Source of the DNA: Mesorhizobium sp.
GTDB lineage: Bacteria > Pseudomonadota > Alphaproteobacteria > Rhizobiales > Rhizobiaceae
Assembly (NCBI GenBank): GCA_004020875.1
Contig: SAPZ01000008.1
Span: 1 to 64,000 of the forward strand
Direction of reading: 5' to 3'
DNA: 64,000 nt
The translations under genes were made by a program, and so were the position numbers. Shown piece by piece: positions 30,338-38,951 of the stretch; positions within the stretch are counted from its first letter, which is position 1; every line of letters starts with the position of its first letter. The notes under the pieces were generated by a model that had not been told where the DNA came from, searched no databases, and worked only from the letters and a program-made list of their open reading frames with translations.

Positions 30338-30823
30338 ATGTCCGGCCGTCACCAAACCCGCGACAGGCTGATCGACGTCGAGCTCGACGAAACGATCGGA
30401 CGTTCGACGCCCGACGTCGAGCACGAGCGGGCGGTGGCGATCTTCGACCTCATCGAGGAAAACAGTTTCAAGCCGGTCAACGACGACGGCGCCGGTCCCT
30501 ACAAGCTCAAGCTGTCGTTGGCTGAGTCGCGCCTGGTCTTTGCCGTCAGCCGCGAGAACGGCGCAGAGGTGGTCACCCACATCCTGTCGCTGACGCCGCT
30601 GAGGCGCATCGTCAAGGACTATTACCTGATCTGCGAGAGCTATTACGAGGCTATCCGTTCCTCGACGCCCAGCCATATCGAGGCGATCGACATGGGGCGG
30701 CGCGGCCTTCACAATGAGGGCTCGCAGACCCTGATGGACCGGCTCGCCGGCAAGATCGAGATCGACTTCGACACGGCGCGGCGGCTGTTCACGCTGGTCT
30801 GCGTGCTGCACTGGCGGGGCTAG
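30338..30823 (+). CDS. UPF0262 family protein
   Basis: This 161-residue protein carries the family hallmarks [15 protein letters not shown] at the start, [14 protein letters not shown] in the middle, and [18 protein letters not shown], ending in [14 protein letters not shown]. The ATG is two bases after the hisD stop. The family is conserved behind hisD in Rhizobiales; its function is not known. Confidence 0.9.
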   Translation: MSGRHQTRDRLIDVELDETIGRSTPDVEHERAVAIFDLIEENSFKPVNDDGAGPYKLKLSLAESRLVFAVSRENGAEVVTHILSLTPLRRIVKDYYLICESYYEAIRSSTPSHIEAIDMGRRGLHNEGSQTLMDRLAGKIEIDFDTARRLFTLVCVLHWRG

Positions 30824-30870
30824 ACCAGGATGACGTTTCGTTGAACCGCCATCCTGATCCAGCTCTTTGT

Positions 30871-31036
30871 TGGAGCATGATCCTTTCCAAAAACCGGTTC
30901 CCACTTTTTGGGATCATGCTCTTTGGTTGGAGCATGATCTTTTCCAAAAACCGGTTCCCACTTTTTGGGATCATGCTCTTTGGTTGGAGCATGATCTTTT
31001 CCAAAAACCGGTTCCCACTTTTTGGGATCATGCTCT
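30871..31036. repeat. Three tandem 57-bp copies of the intergenic palindromic repeat
   Basis: Units begin at 30873, 30930 and 30987 (GAGCATGATC), each with an ACCGGTTCCCACTTTTTGGG core and a GGATCATGCTCT end. They are almost identical. The period of 57 bases equals 19 codons, so the frame of the downstream gene stays open through all copies, as does the opposite strand. Confidence 0.9.
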
Positions 31037-31037
31037 A

Positions 31038-31487
31038 GTGCCCGGCCTGCCTCACTCGATCCTGTTTCTGTGCGGCATGAACGCCGTGCGCTCGCCGATC
31101 GCGGAGCAATTGGCGCGCCGCATGCTGCCCGCCACCACATTCGTCGCGTCAGCCGGCGTGCGCGCCGGCGAGCGCGATCCGTTCGTCGATGCCGTGCTTG
31201 CCGAGGAAGGATTCTCGCTCGGCGGGCGCCAGCCCAGGACACTGGAGGATCTGGAAGATGATTATTTCGACTTGATCGTGACCCTGGCGCCGGAGGCGCA
31301 TCATGCAGCGCTCGAACTCACCCGCTCGCTCGCCGTCGAGGTCGAATACTGGCCGATGCCCGATCCAACCGACACCGGCGGCACGCGTGAGCACATCATG
31401 GCCGCCTATCGCGACGTGCGCGAGCGGCTGAAGGCGCGCATAAGCCGACGTTTCCTGCTTCCGGAGGTTAAAAACGCGACGGATTAA
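31038..31487 (+). CDS. Low-molecular-weight protein tyrosine phosphatase-like protein
   Basis: This 149-residue protein reads from a GTG placed just after the tandem repeats. The P-loop CX5R motif is CGMNAVRS (Cys12, Arg18), followed by PIAEQLARRM, and the general-acid loop looks to be PMPDPTDTGG. It is thus a likely active LMW-PTP or arsenate-reductase-fold enzyme. The frame stays open upstream through the repeats, but that extension would translate repeat DNA and is unlikely to be native. It lies between the UPF0262 gene and infA. Confidence 0.85.
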   Translation: MPGLPHSILFLCGMNAVRSPIAEQLARRMLPATTFVASAGVRAGERDPFVDAVLAEEGFSLGGRQPRTLEDLEDDYFDLIVTLAPEAHHAALELTRSLAVEVEYWPMPDPTDTGGTREHIMAAYRDVRERLKARISRRFLLPEVKNATD

Positions 31488-31663
31488 GCGTGTTCACAAG
31501 CGGGCGATTATCATATAGGTTCCGCCGCAAAATCCGGTTGGAGTCGGCGGTTTCCTGAAACGGTCCGACCCCAGATGGAGCATAGATGTCGTCCGAAACA
31601 CCGCTTCACCATTTCGGCATCGTGCTCCAGGCGCCGGAACCGTAATCCAAGCAAAGGTATCGA

Positions 31664-31882
31664 ATGCCGAAGGAAGAAGTCCTCGAGTTTCCAGGTGTGG
31701 TCACCGAACTGCTGCCCAACGCGATGTTCCGGGTGAAGCTCGAAAACGAACATGAAATCATCGCCCACACGGCCGGCCGCATGCGCAAGAACCGCATTCG
31801 CGTGCTGACTGGCGACAAGGTACTGGTCGAGATGACGCCTTACGACCTGACCAAGGGCCGCATCACCTATCGTTTCAAGTAG
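31664..31882 (+). CDS. infA: Translation initiation factor IF-1
   Basis: This 72-residue single OB-fold protein is full length and typical: [19 protein letters not shown], then [19 protein letters not shown] and a KGRITYRFK end. It binds the 30S A site during initiation. It has a separate leader of about 175 bases, so it may have its own promoter. Confidence 0.98.
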
Positions 31883-31901
31883 CAAATCGGCGCGAACCGC
31901 G

Positions 31902-32528
31902 ATGAGCATCCTGCAGAAGCTCGTGCTTGCCTCGGGTTCGCCGCGCCGCATCGAACTCTTGCAGCAGGCCGGTATCGAGCCGGACCGTGTGCTGCCCGCC
32001 GACGTCGACGAGACGCCGCAGCGCGCCGAGCATCCGCGATCGCTGGCCAGGCGCCTGTCCAAGGACAAGGCCGAGAAGGCGCTGGCCTCGCTTAAAGGCG
32101 AGGAAGGTTTCGCGCCCGCCTTCATCCTCGCCGCCGACACGGTGGTGGCGGTGGGCCGACGCATCTTGCCCAAGGCCGAGACCATCGACGACGCCATCAA
32201 CTGCCTCGGCCTGCTCTCCGGCCGCTCGCACCGGGTCTATTCCGGCGTCTGCCTGATCACGCCGGGCGGCAAGCTGCGCCAGCGGCTGGTGGAAACCAAG
32301 GTGCGCTTTAAGCGGTTGCCGCGCGAGGAGATCGACGCCTATGTCGCGTCAGGCGAATGGCGCGGCAAGGCCGGCGGCTATGCCGTGCAGGGCCTGGCCG
32401 GTTCCTTCGTCGTCAAGCTGGTCGGCTCCTACACCAATGTGGTCGGCCTTCCGCTTTACGAAAGTATCGCGTTGCTTTCGGGCGAAGGGTTCAAGACGCA
32501 CCAGAACTGGCACGCCTCACGCTCATGA
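31902..32528 (+). CDS. maf: Maf-family nucleotide pyrophosphatase
   Basis: This 208-residue protein has the N-terminal signature [18 protein letters not shown], the conserved DVDETP, the catalytic-loop DTVVAVG and [16 protein letters not shown]. Maf proteins hydrolyse non-canonical or modified nucleoside triphosphates and affect septum formation. It is 19 bases after infA and overlaps yacG by four bases. Confidence 0.93.
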   Translation: MSILQKLVLASGSPRRIELLQQAGIEPDRVLPADVDETPQRAEHPRSLARRLSKDKAEKALASLKGEEGFAPAFILAADTVVAVGRRILPKAETIDDAINCLGLLSGRSHRVYSGVCLITPGGKLRQRLVETKVRFKRLPREEIDAYVASGEWRGKAGGYAVQGLAGSFVVKLVGSYTNVVGLPLYESIALLSGEGFKTHQNWHASRS

Positions 32529-32746
32529 GCCTGGACGATAAGGTGACACCGCTTCGGCCGAAGCGGCCCTGCCCCGAATGCGGAAAACCTTCCTCGCGCG
32601 AACACTATCCGTTCTGCTCCGCGCGCTGCAAGGACATCGACCTCAATCGCTGGCTGAAGGGCGCCTATGTCATTCCCGATCGTGACGGCGATGAGGAAGA
32701 CGAAGATAGCCCGAAGCCGGGACCCACGCCCCAGGACGAGGGTTAA
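32525..32746 (+). CDS. yacG: Zinc-binding DNA gyrase inhibitor YacG
   Basis: This 73-residue protein has a four-cysteine zinc site (Cys16, Cys19, Cys31, Cys35) in CPECGK and [15 protein letters not shown], then an acidic tail. The ATG overlaps the maf stop (ATGA). YacG binds GyrB and limits gyrase activity in other bacteria. It is the last gene of the housekeeping cluster before tRNA-Phe. Confidence 0.93.
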   Translation: MSLDDKVTPLRPKRPCPECGKPSSREHYPFCSARCKDIDLNRWLKGAYVIPDRDGDEEDEDSPKPGPTPQDEG

Positions 32747-32819
32747 GCGCAGCTGCCATTGCTTTTCGGCGATTTTTCTTTCCCGACAAAATCAGCGGCT
32801 AAGCTAAGTACTTGTTTTC

Positions 32820-32934
32820 ACTCAATCCCGAAAGGGAAAAGAACCGCGCACTTTTCCTGGAATTGCGCTTGTTTCTACGCAATTCCGGGCGGAAAACCGC
32901 TGCGCACTTTTCCTGGAATTGCTCTGGACAGCCA
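32820..32934. repeat. Intergenic repeat with two copies of a 21-base core
   Basis: GCGCACTTTTCCTGGAATTGC occurs twice in the same orientation (near 32846 and 32902), each after an AACCGC stretch. The second ends in GCTCT like other members of the family. It lies between yacG and tRNA-Phe. Confidence 0.7.
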
Positions 32935-33023
32935 AGATACCCGTGCTATAACCCACGCGCTTTCCAGGGGCGCCGCCCGGCGCTCTCGTGAAACCCGGCG
33001 GGCGATCCCGTTAGCCGGCGCAG

Positions 33024-33099
<76 letters not shown>

Positions 33100-33310
33100 T
33101 CCCCTCTTCTCCCTGCACCCCCTTTCGCAGAAGCTCCTACGCTGCAGCTCCCACAACCGGCTGAAATTATTCGTCTTTTTTGTCACACGGCGCATTTGAG
33201 GAGGGCTAGGAGCGCTCCAGGCGCATTTAGTCCAACGAGGCGGGAGGATGGTATTTCCGTTGGTATTCGACATCCTGATGGTATCGAAACAGCCAAGGGA
33301 GGCCTGACGA

Positions 33311-34579
33311 ATGGCCCTATCCGACGTAAAATGCCGGAACGCCCGCCCAACTTCCAAACTCGTAAAATTATCTGACGGCGGTGGGCTGCAGCTATGGGTG
33401 CAGCCCACTGGCTCTCGCCTCTGGCGGATCGCCTACCGCTTTGAGGGGAAGCAGAAACTGCTTGCACTAGGCAGCTACCCCCTCGTCTCCCTAGCCGAGG
33501 CGCGGGAGGCGCGCGATGATGCGAAGCGGCTCCTTCTGGCTGGCATCGACCCTGGTAGGGAACGCAGCTTGCGGAAGGCCGGTTCGGCAAAAGACACTTT
33601 TCGCTCGATCGCGGGCGAATATGTTGAAAAGCTGAAGAAGGAGGGACGTGCCGACCGGACAATCAGCAAGGTCAAATGGCTGCTCGATTTTGCCCATCCG
33701 ACAATCGGCGACCAGTGCATTCGGGAAATCGATTCGGCCACCATCCTTACCGCGCTCCGTCGCGTGGAGGTTCGCGGTCGATACGAGTCGGCCAGGCGAC
33801 TGCGCTCCACAATCGGCACCGTGTTTCGATATGCAATCGCGACCGCACGCGCGGAGGCAGATCCGACGATCGCCCTAAGGGGTGCACTCATCAGTCCGAC
33901 GGTCACGCCGCGTGCCGCGATTACCGATCCTAAGGCCTTGGGAGGTTTGCTGAGGGCGATCGAGGCATTTGACGGACAGCCTACAACCCGAGCGGCCCTG
34001 AAGCTGATGGCGCTGCTGTTCCCCCGCCCCGGCGAACTGCGCTCAGCCGAATGGGACGAGTTCGATTTCGAAACCTCGGTGTGGATCATCCCTGAAGCAC
34101 GGATGAAAATGCGACGACCGCACCGCGTGCCCCTTTCAAGGCAGGCTGTTAGCGTCCTGATCTCACTTAGAGAAATCTCTGGTGGTGGTTCACTGCCGTT
34201 TCCCAGTGTTCGATCGGGTTCGCGCCCGATTTCCGACAACACGCTTAACGCCGCGCTGCGCCGTATGGGTTATGGCAAGGAAGAAGCTACCGCGCACGGT
34301 TTTCGAGCAACGGCATCAACTCTGCTAAACGAATGCGGAAAGTGGCATCCAGACGCCGTAGAGCGGCAGCTGGCCCACATTGAGAACAACGACGTTCGTC
34401 GCGCCTACGCCCGGGCAGAGCATTGGGAGGAGCGAGTCAAGATGATGCAATGGTGGGCCAATTATCTGGATGAACTGAAGAGCAAAAACGCGCGGGTGAT
34501 CTCAATCGGAGCACGTGGCAAGCCTGCTATCCGCACCACCGAAAACTTTTTAACGCAACCGGCCAATCTTGGGGCCTAA
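33311..34579 (+). CDS. P4-type tyrosine integrase next to tRNA-Phe
   Basis: This 422-residue protein has the N-terminal DUF4102/arm-binding domain (LSDGGGLQLWVQPTGSRLWR, GSYPLVSLAEAREARD), a core-binding domain and a C-terminal catalytic domain. The catalytic residues are Arg in PRPGELRSAEWDE, HGFRA, and the nucleophile Tyr in NNDVRRAYARAEHW, ending MMQWWANYL as in P4 integrases. All look intact. AAGGGAGG precedes the ATG. Three TGGTAT stretches within 50 bases upstream may be arm-type sites. Confidence 0.95.
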   Translation: MALSDVKCRNARPTSKLVKLSDGGGLQLWVQPTGSRLWRIAYRFEGKQKLLALGSYPLVSLAEAREARDDAKRLLLAGIDPGRERSLRKAGSAKDTFRSIAGEYVEKLKKEGRADRTISKVKWLLDFAHPTIGDQCIREIDSATILTALRRVEVRGRYESARRLRSTIGTVFRYAIATARAEADPTIALRGALISPTVTPRAAITDPKALGGLLRAIEAFDGQPTTRAALKLMALLFPRPGELRSAEWDEFDFETSVWIIPEARMKMRRPHRVPLSRQAVSVLISLREISGGGSLPFPSVRSGSRPISDNTLNAALRRMGYGKEEATAHGFRATASTLLNECGKWHPDAVERQLAHIENNDVRRAYARAEHWEERVKMMQWWANYLDELKSKNARVISIGARGKPAIRTTENFLTQPANLGA

Positions 34580-34619
34580 GGCTTGAAACCGGAGAGGGGC
34601 ATTTCACTAAAACCACACG

Positions 34620-34722
34620 TTTCAGCAAACGTTGAAATTGTCATTTCGGTGAAAGTGGGTGGACATGTTTCAGTGCAGTTGCTATTTTCAGCAAATGCTG
34701 AAAACGTCCATTTCTCTGAAAG
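34620..34722 (+). promoter_or_regulatory. Duplicated dyad operator of the AbiE-like operon
   Basis: Two copies of a 36-37-base sequence lie at 34620-34655 and 34686-34722. Each contains a dyad, TTTCAGCAAACGTTGAAA in the first and a perfect TTTTCAGC-AAAT-GCTGAAAA in the second. Each is followed after four or five bases by an ATTTC-NN-TGAAAG dyad. A further half-match ATTTCACTAAAA lies near 34602. The second copy overlaps the likely start codon. AbiEi-type antitoxins are known to repress their operon by binding inverted repeats. Confidence 0.65.
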
Positions 34723-35780
34723 AGGTTGAAGAACAAGCTGCGCAAGCCTTGAAAAGCCTGTTTGCGTCCATTCCTCCGATCAAGCTCGAGAGAATCGAGG
34801 AATCCCCTTTCGGGCCCGACCGCGGCATCGATCTAATCGCTCACATTCACGCTTTCGGGTCCAAACACCTCCTGCTCTGCGAAGTAAAATCGACCGGACA
34901 GCCGCGTCACGCCAGGGACGCGATCGAACAGCTTCATCGAGCAGTGGCTGATCTGGACGAAAAACACGCCGTCCCGCTTTTCATTGCTCCATTTCTGATG
35001 CCGCAGACACGGGATATCTGCACCGAGGCCGGGGTTAGCTTTTTGGATTTTGAGGGCAATTGCCGCCTTGCGTTTGATGGAGTCTTTGTCGAACGAGTTG
35101 TACCAACCAAGCCCGCTACCGAACGGCGAGAAGTAAAATCGATCTTCAAGCCGAAGTCCGCACAGGTCTTGCGAACGATGTTGCGCAACCCAGGTCATTT
35201 CTGGCGTGTAACGGAGCTAGCAGAACGCGCCCAGGTGAGCCTTGGCCATGTAAGTAACGTGCGCACCGCGCTTATCGCTCGGGAATGGGCAAAGATCGGC
35301 GAAGACGGGATATCGCTGACGGAGCCGGATGCGCTGCTCAACGCTTGGCGGGATGTTTATGAACTACCCGCTGGACGGCGAATGAGCTTTTACACGACGT
35401 TGCACGGGAAGGCCTTCGACGAAGTCGTTCGGCGCGGCGGCGAACCTAACCCATCGTTGAGCCAGATGGCCTTGGCGTCGTTTTCGGCCGCCCAGTGGTT
35501 GGCTCCTTACGCGCGTACCGGAACACATTTTTTCTACGCCAGTGCCCACGGTCTCGAGAGAGTTCGTGCCGCCCTCAACCTGAGTTCGGCCGCACGAGGC
35601 GAGAACGTTGTTGTTACTGTCCTAAAGGACACAGGCCCACTGCTCGATGCCATCGAGCCCTCGCCAGGGATTTCCACCACAAGCCCAGTGCAGACCTACC
35701 TTGACCTCTGGGTGGCGGGAGAACGCGGTAGGGAAGCGGCCGAGCACTTGCGGAAAGAGAAACTCAAATGGCACGCGTAG
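34695..35780 (+). CDS. AbiEi-like type IV antitoxin with PD-(D/E)XK-like N-terminal domain
   Basis: This 361-residue protein reads from ATG 34695; in-frame starts at 34659 (GTG) and 34665 (ATG) would add 12 or 10 residues encoded by operator DNA. Residues 15-130 look like a restriction-endonuclease fold: Asp46 in RGIDLIA and the ExK pair Glu63/Lys65 in LLCEVKSTGQ. Residues 155-210 are a winged helix (VTELAERAQVSLGHVSNVRTAL) that would bind the operator. The C-terminal 150 residues are AbiEi-like in position. It overlaps the nucleotidyltransferase gene by 13 bases. Role: probably antitoxin and autorepressor. Whether the nuclease-like site is active is unknown. Confidence 0.75.
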   Translation: MLKTSISLKEVEEQAAQALKSLFASIPPIKLERIEESPFGPDRGIDLIAHIHAFGSKHLLLCEVKSTGQPRHARDAIEQLHRAVADLDEKHAVPLFIAPFLMPQTRDICTEAGVSFLDFEGNCRLAFDGVFVERVVPTKPATERREVKSIFKPKSAQVLRTMLRNPGHFWRVTELAERAQVSLGHVSNVRTALIAREWAKIGEDGISLTEPDALLNAWRDVYELPAGRRMSFYTTLHGKAFDEVVRRGGEPNPSLSQMALASFSAAQWLAPYARTGTHFFYASAHGLERVRAALNLSSAARGENVVVTVLKDTGPLLDAIEPSPGISTTSPVQTYLDLWVAGERGREAAEHLRKEKLKWHA

Positions 35781-36637
35781 TCGCTCCTGAGGCGCAGTCC
35801 GCTGCTGAATATGACGACCGTACCACCCAGGCCGTGAAATCCGTCCTGCTCGAAATCGGCCAAATCCTCGGCAGCTTTAAAGGTAAGTTTGCCGTCATCG
35901 GCGGCGCAGTGCCCTGGCTGCTGCTCGAAAACGAGGAGATGCGGCATGTCGGTACGCTCGATGTTGATCTCGGGCTCGATGCAGAGGCGCTAGGCGATGG
36001 CGAGTATGCCAAGCTCGTCGAGTCACTGATGGAAAACGGCTACAAGCAGAGCGATGAGCTGCGAGCCTTCCAGCTCGTCCGTAATGTGCCTGCCAAAGAT
36101 GGCGGTGAGGCGATCGACGTGGTGGTCGATTTCCTGCGGCCAATCGACGCCAAGATCGTCAAAAATCGGCCACCAATTATCGAGAAATTCGCAGTGCAGC
36201 GAGCGGACGGCGCCGAGCTTGCTCTTCGTTTTTATCAGTACGTCGCAATAACAGGCGACATGCCGGGCGGCGGTACCAACCAGGTCAAGATCGCAGTCGC
36301 ATCAATTCCCGCCCTGCTCGCGATGAAAGGGTTTGCCATCCAGAACCGGCTGAAACGCAAGGACGCTTACGACATATATTATTGCGTGCGCAATTATGGT
36401 GGCGGGGTCGAAGCCCTAGCCAAGGATTGCGAACCTGTCTTCGCCGTGAAGGAAGGCCACGAAGGGTTCGAATATATCAACGGTAAATTCGACAAAGTGG
36501 ACGGGTTCGGTCCGACAAGTGTTCGCCAGTTCGTTGAAGAGACAAACCTGCTTGGCGAGCGAACCCCTGATCAGTGGCAGCAGGATGCCTTCGGACAGGT
36601 CGATGCCCTGATGCAGGTGCTCGGGTTAAGGAAATAG
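35768..36637 (+). CDS. AbiEii-like nucleotidyltransferase toxin
   Basis: This 289-residue protein has the nucleotidyltransferase fold motifs: FAVIGGAVPW (Gly45-Gly46) and, after a short helix, VGTLDVDLGLD with metal-binding Asp65 and Asp67. The AbiEii-type downstream motif RLKRKDAYDIYY is also present. It is coupled to the antitoxin gene by a 13-base overlap. AbiEii/MenT-type toxins modify tRNA or other targets with nucleotides and give abortive phage defence; that role is inferred here from fold and arrangement. Confidence 0.8.
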   Translation: MARVVAPEAQSAAEYDDRTTQAVKSVLLEIGQILGSFKGKFAVIGGAVPWLLLENEEMRHVGTLDVDLGLDAEALGDGEYAKLVESLMENGYKQSDELRAFQLVRNVPAKDGGEAIDVVVDFLRPIDAKIVKNRPPIIEKFAVQRADGAELALRFYQYVAITGDMPGGGTNQVKIAVASIPALLAMKGFAIQNRLKRKDAYDIYYCVRNYGGGVEALAKDCEPVFAVKEGHEGFEYINGKFDKVDGFGPTSVRQFVEETNLLGERTPDQWQQDAFGQVDALMQVLGLRK

Positions 36638-37158
36638 TCCGGCCATGGCCTTTCCGATTGTTGCCGACACCAGGGCAACCGTCAGACGCGTCTGAACCCA
36701 AGTTGTGGTACCATGCGAAACGGGTCGAGAGCGGTGCGTCCTATTCTTGTCGCGATGACTGTTGTCACGTTTCCGGCTGACGCGGTAAGAGCTCGATATC
36801 GGATTTGGCACATATTTGACACTTATGCGTCAATCGCGACAAGCGGCAACATCGGCGTTACCATAGAACCTTCATCCGCCTATTCGATAATAGCCTCCGA
36901 ATAGCGCCCTAAGTCCGATCCCACGATCCAACCGTTCTCACCTTGCTACCAGTTTGCACCGAACCAGCTTAGCCAAGGGCTTCCGCCTTGCGTGACTCCT
37001 CTTCTTTAAATGAGCACGATCTCGTCGCTGGAGAAATGGTACAAGGATCGACTTTGTGCATCGACACCCATACGCCCGGAGCAGAAGGGCTAAGGCCCCT
37101 CGACGTAGGAAACCTTTAGGCTTTTGGCATGCTGGCGCCGCCCCTCGAGACGGCATTC
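36638..37158. other. Non-coding stretch between the AbiE-like pair and the AlpA-like gene
   Basis: No ORF here has a convincing start or composition. A dyad TTGAC-ACTTATGC-GTCAA lies at 36816-36833 and could be a regulatory site. The region must hold the promoter of the AlpA-like gene. Confidence 0.45.
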
Positions 37159-37410
37159 ATGAAAAGTGACGCAATTTCATATCCGCCACGAGGCCTTTCT
37201 CGTGAGGAAGCGGCCCGCTATGTTGGTGTCGGATCCACTCTTTTTGACGAGATGGTGGGCGATGGGCGCATGCCGAAGCCTAAGCGTATCAACAGCCGCG
37301 CCGTCTGGGATCGTGTAGCTCTCGACATCGCCTTCACGTCGTTGCCAGACAAAGACAACGGTCTCCAGGAGTTGTTGGAGCGAAGCAGGTCAGATGGCCA
37401 TCAGAGATGA
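37159..37410 (+). CDS. AlpA/excisionase-like helix-turn-helix protein
   Basis: This 83-residue protein has a MerR-type short HTH: RGLSREEAARYVGVGSTLFDEMVGDGRMPKPKRI, then RAVWDRVALDIAF. This is the layout of AlpA regulators and excisionases, which control integrase expression or excision. An upstream in-frame ATG at 37129 is possible. It lies upstream of the second integrase, which fits a recombination directionality role. Confidence 0.82.
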   Translation: MKSDAISYPPRGLSREEAARYVGVGSTLFDEMVGDGRMPKPKRINSRAVWDRVALDIAFTSLPDKDNGLQELLERSRSDGHQR

Positions 37411-37414
37411 GAAA

Positions 37415-37444
37415 TACGCTGGTTGCGTATACGCTGAAGGCGTA
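37415..37444. promoter_or_regulatory. Two abutting 15-bp dyads upstream of the XRE-like gene
   Basis: TACGC-TGGTT-GCGTA (37415-37429) is followed directly by TACGC-TGAAG-GCGTA (37430-37444). Both have perfect 5-base arms and 5-base centres. They lie 23 bases before the GTG of the XRE-like gene, over its likely promoter (a TATATGAT stretch follows). It is a strong candidate for a cooperative repressor operator. Confidence 0.65.
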
Positions 37445-37467
37445 GTATATGATCGAGAAGGCACGAC

Positions 37468-37689
37468 GTGAGCGAGAATGAGAAGCTTGCCCAAGAAGTG
37501 AAAGCGTGGCGGACAAAGCAAGGGTTCACTGCCGAAATTGCTGCCAAGGCGTTGGGAATACCGAAGCGTACGTTTGAGGGCATCGAGCAAGGCAGAGGTT
37601 TCCCCTATCCGCTCCTCCTGCGCGTTGCCATGGAAAGCAATGATCTTTCACTCAAGGCAACGCAGGCGAAGTCGCCGCGAAAGGTTTAG
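37468..37689 (+). CDS. XRE-like helix-turn-helix protein of the island
   Basis: This 73-residue protein starts at GTG. HTH core: VKAWRTKQGFTAEIAAKALGIPKRTFEGIEQGRGFPYP, the layout of short phage-type repressors. A basic tail follows. It ends 29 bases before the second integrase and is probably co-transcribed with it, so it likely regulates itself and the integrase. Confidence 0.82.
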   Translation: MSENEKLAQEVKAWRTKQGFTAEIAAKALGIPKRTFEGIEQGRGFPYPLLLRVAMESNDLSLKATQAKSPRKV

Positions 37690-37718
37690 CTGCCGCTGAA
37701 GTGCCGGAGGAGAGCTTA

Positions 37719-38909
37719 ATGGCCAGACCCTTCAAGGATGCCCGCTACCCCGGCGTCTCTTCGCGCATCAAGAACGGCAGGATCGTTTATCGCTATCGGG
37801 CAAAGGGCATGCCCGAAATTCGACTTCCCGGTAAGCCCGGTGATCCGAAATTTGAAGCTGAGTATCAAAAAGCGACGCAAGGTCTTGGCAAGAAGGCAGC
37901 GATCATCGATCTGCCCGGTCGGGCGCTACCGCGGACATTCGGCCATGCCGCACGCCGCCTTGAGACCACGATGGAGTGGTTGGATTTTGATGAAGCGACG
38001 CAGCGGAAGAACGCGCGGCTGATCGAACGTTTCCTCAACCTGAAGGTTGATCCGAAATACCCGCTGACCTGGCGCGACACTCCTGTCGAACACCTCGACG
38101 CAGATCGGCTTCGCGCCATCATCGAGGGCATATTTGGGACAAACCGCACGGTCGCCAAGCATATGCTGGTTGCCATCAAGAAACTGGTGTGGGTCGCGAT
38201 CGAGATTGAGAAATGGATCAAGCCGCAAGACGATCCGTCGCTATCCATCCGCGTACGCGTGCCCAAATCGTCCAAGAACCCTGCCTGGCCGATCGCTGTT
38301 CGCGAGAAGTTCGAGGCACGACATCCGATCGGCACGGCGGCGCGCACATGTTACGCGCTGGGCTTTTGGCTTGGAAACCGGCGCGGCGATATCGCTGCCC
38401 TGGAGTGGGAGGACCTTGTCGCCGAGGAGATTGAATTGTTCGACGGTTCGCTGGAGTTGATCGAAGCCTTCGATTTCCGTCAGAAGAAGAACCGCAACCG
38501 CCACGGCGGGAGGGAGATGTTCATTCCCGTCGTCGACAAGCTGGCTGAAGCCTTGGAACCGCTCGACCGCTCGGGGGGCGGCACCGTCTTGAAGAATGGT
38601 TACAAACGATCGTTCTCTGAAAAGAGCCTGAGCGGCATGATGCAGCACTGGACACGCCAGGCAGGAATTCCTGACGGCTACACGCTCCATGGCTTGCGGC
38701 GCACCTTCGGCACATACCTCGCCGAATGCAACGTTCAGGCGCGCGCCATCATGGAGGCAATGGGGCATTCCTCGATGACTGTGACAGACGACTATGTGCG
38801 CGAGGCAAACAAGAAGCGGATCGCGGTCGATATTGCTCGCGCCATCAATCAGCGCGAGGCCAAACGCGATGCGATGAAGCGTCGAGCAGTCCTGCGAGTC
38901 GTCAACTGA
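37719..38909 (+). CDS. Tyrosine recombinase/integrase next to tRNA-Ile2
   Basis: This 396-residue protein reads from an ATG preceded by GGAGGAGAG; an earlier start would add six residues. The N-terminal half is arm and core-binding. The catalytic domain contains Arg within LGNRRGDIAALEWED, HGLRRTFGTYLAE, GHSSMT and the nucleophile Tyr in TDDYVREAN, so it looks intact. It is unlike the P4-type integrase at the other end of the island. It ends about 108 bases from the 3' end of tRNA-Ile2. Confidence 0.93.
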   Translation: MARPFKDARYPGVSSRIKNGRIVYRYRAKGMPEIRLPGKPGDPKFEAEYQKATQGLGKKAAIIDLPGRALPRTFGHAARRLETTMEWLDFDEATQRKNARLIERFLNLKVDPKYPLTWRDTPVEHLDADRLRAIIEGIFGTNRTVAKHMLVAIKKLVWVAIEIEKWIKPQDDPSLSIRVRVPKSSKNPAWPIAVREKFEARHPIGTAARTCYALGFWLGNRRGDIAALEWEDLVAEEIELFDGSLELIEAFDFRQKKNRNRHGGREMFIPVVDKLAEALEPLDRSGGGTVLKNGYKRSFSEKSLSGMMQHWTRQAGIPDGYTLHGLRRTFGTYLAECNVQARAIMEAMGHSSMTVTDDYVREANKKRIAVDIARAINQREAKRDAMKRRAVLRVVN

Positions 38910-38951
38910 TCAAACTGAACCAGAACAAAAGGTGGTCGCCGCCGCATGCGC

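Noticed and set aside
30871..31036. CRISPR array
   Set aside because: Only three units with no unique spacers between them; each unit is itself a palindromic rhizobial repeat, and no cas genes are near.
30867..31037. N-terminal extension of the phosphatase through the tandem repeats
   Set aside because: It would translate intergenic repeat DNA three times over; the family P-loop starts only 12 residues after the GTG at 31038.
36713..36904. 63-codon ORF after the AbiE-like toxin
   Set aside because: No ribosome binding site and composition like non-coding DNA.
33100..38908. Complete prophage between the tRNAs
   Set aside because: No capsid, terminase, portal or lysis genes; only integrases, regulators and the toxin-antitoxin pair.
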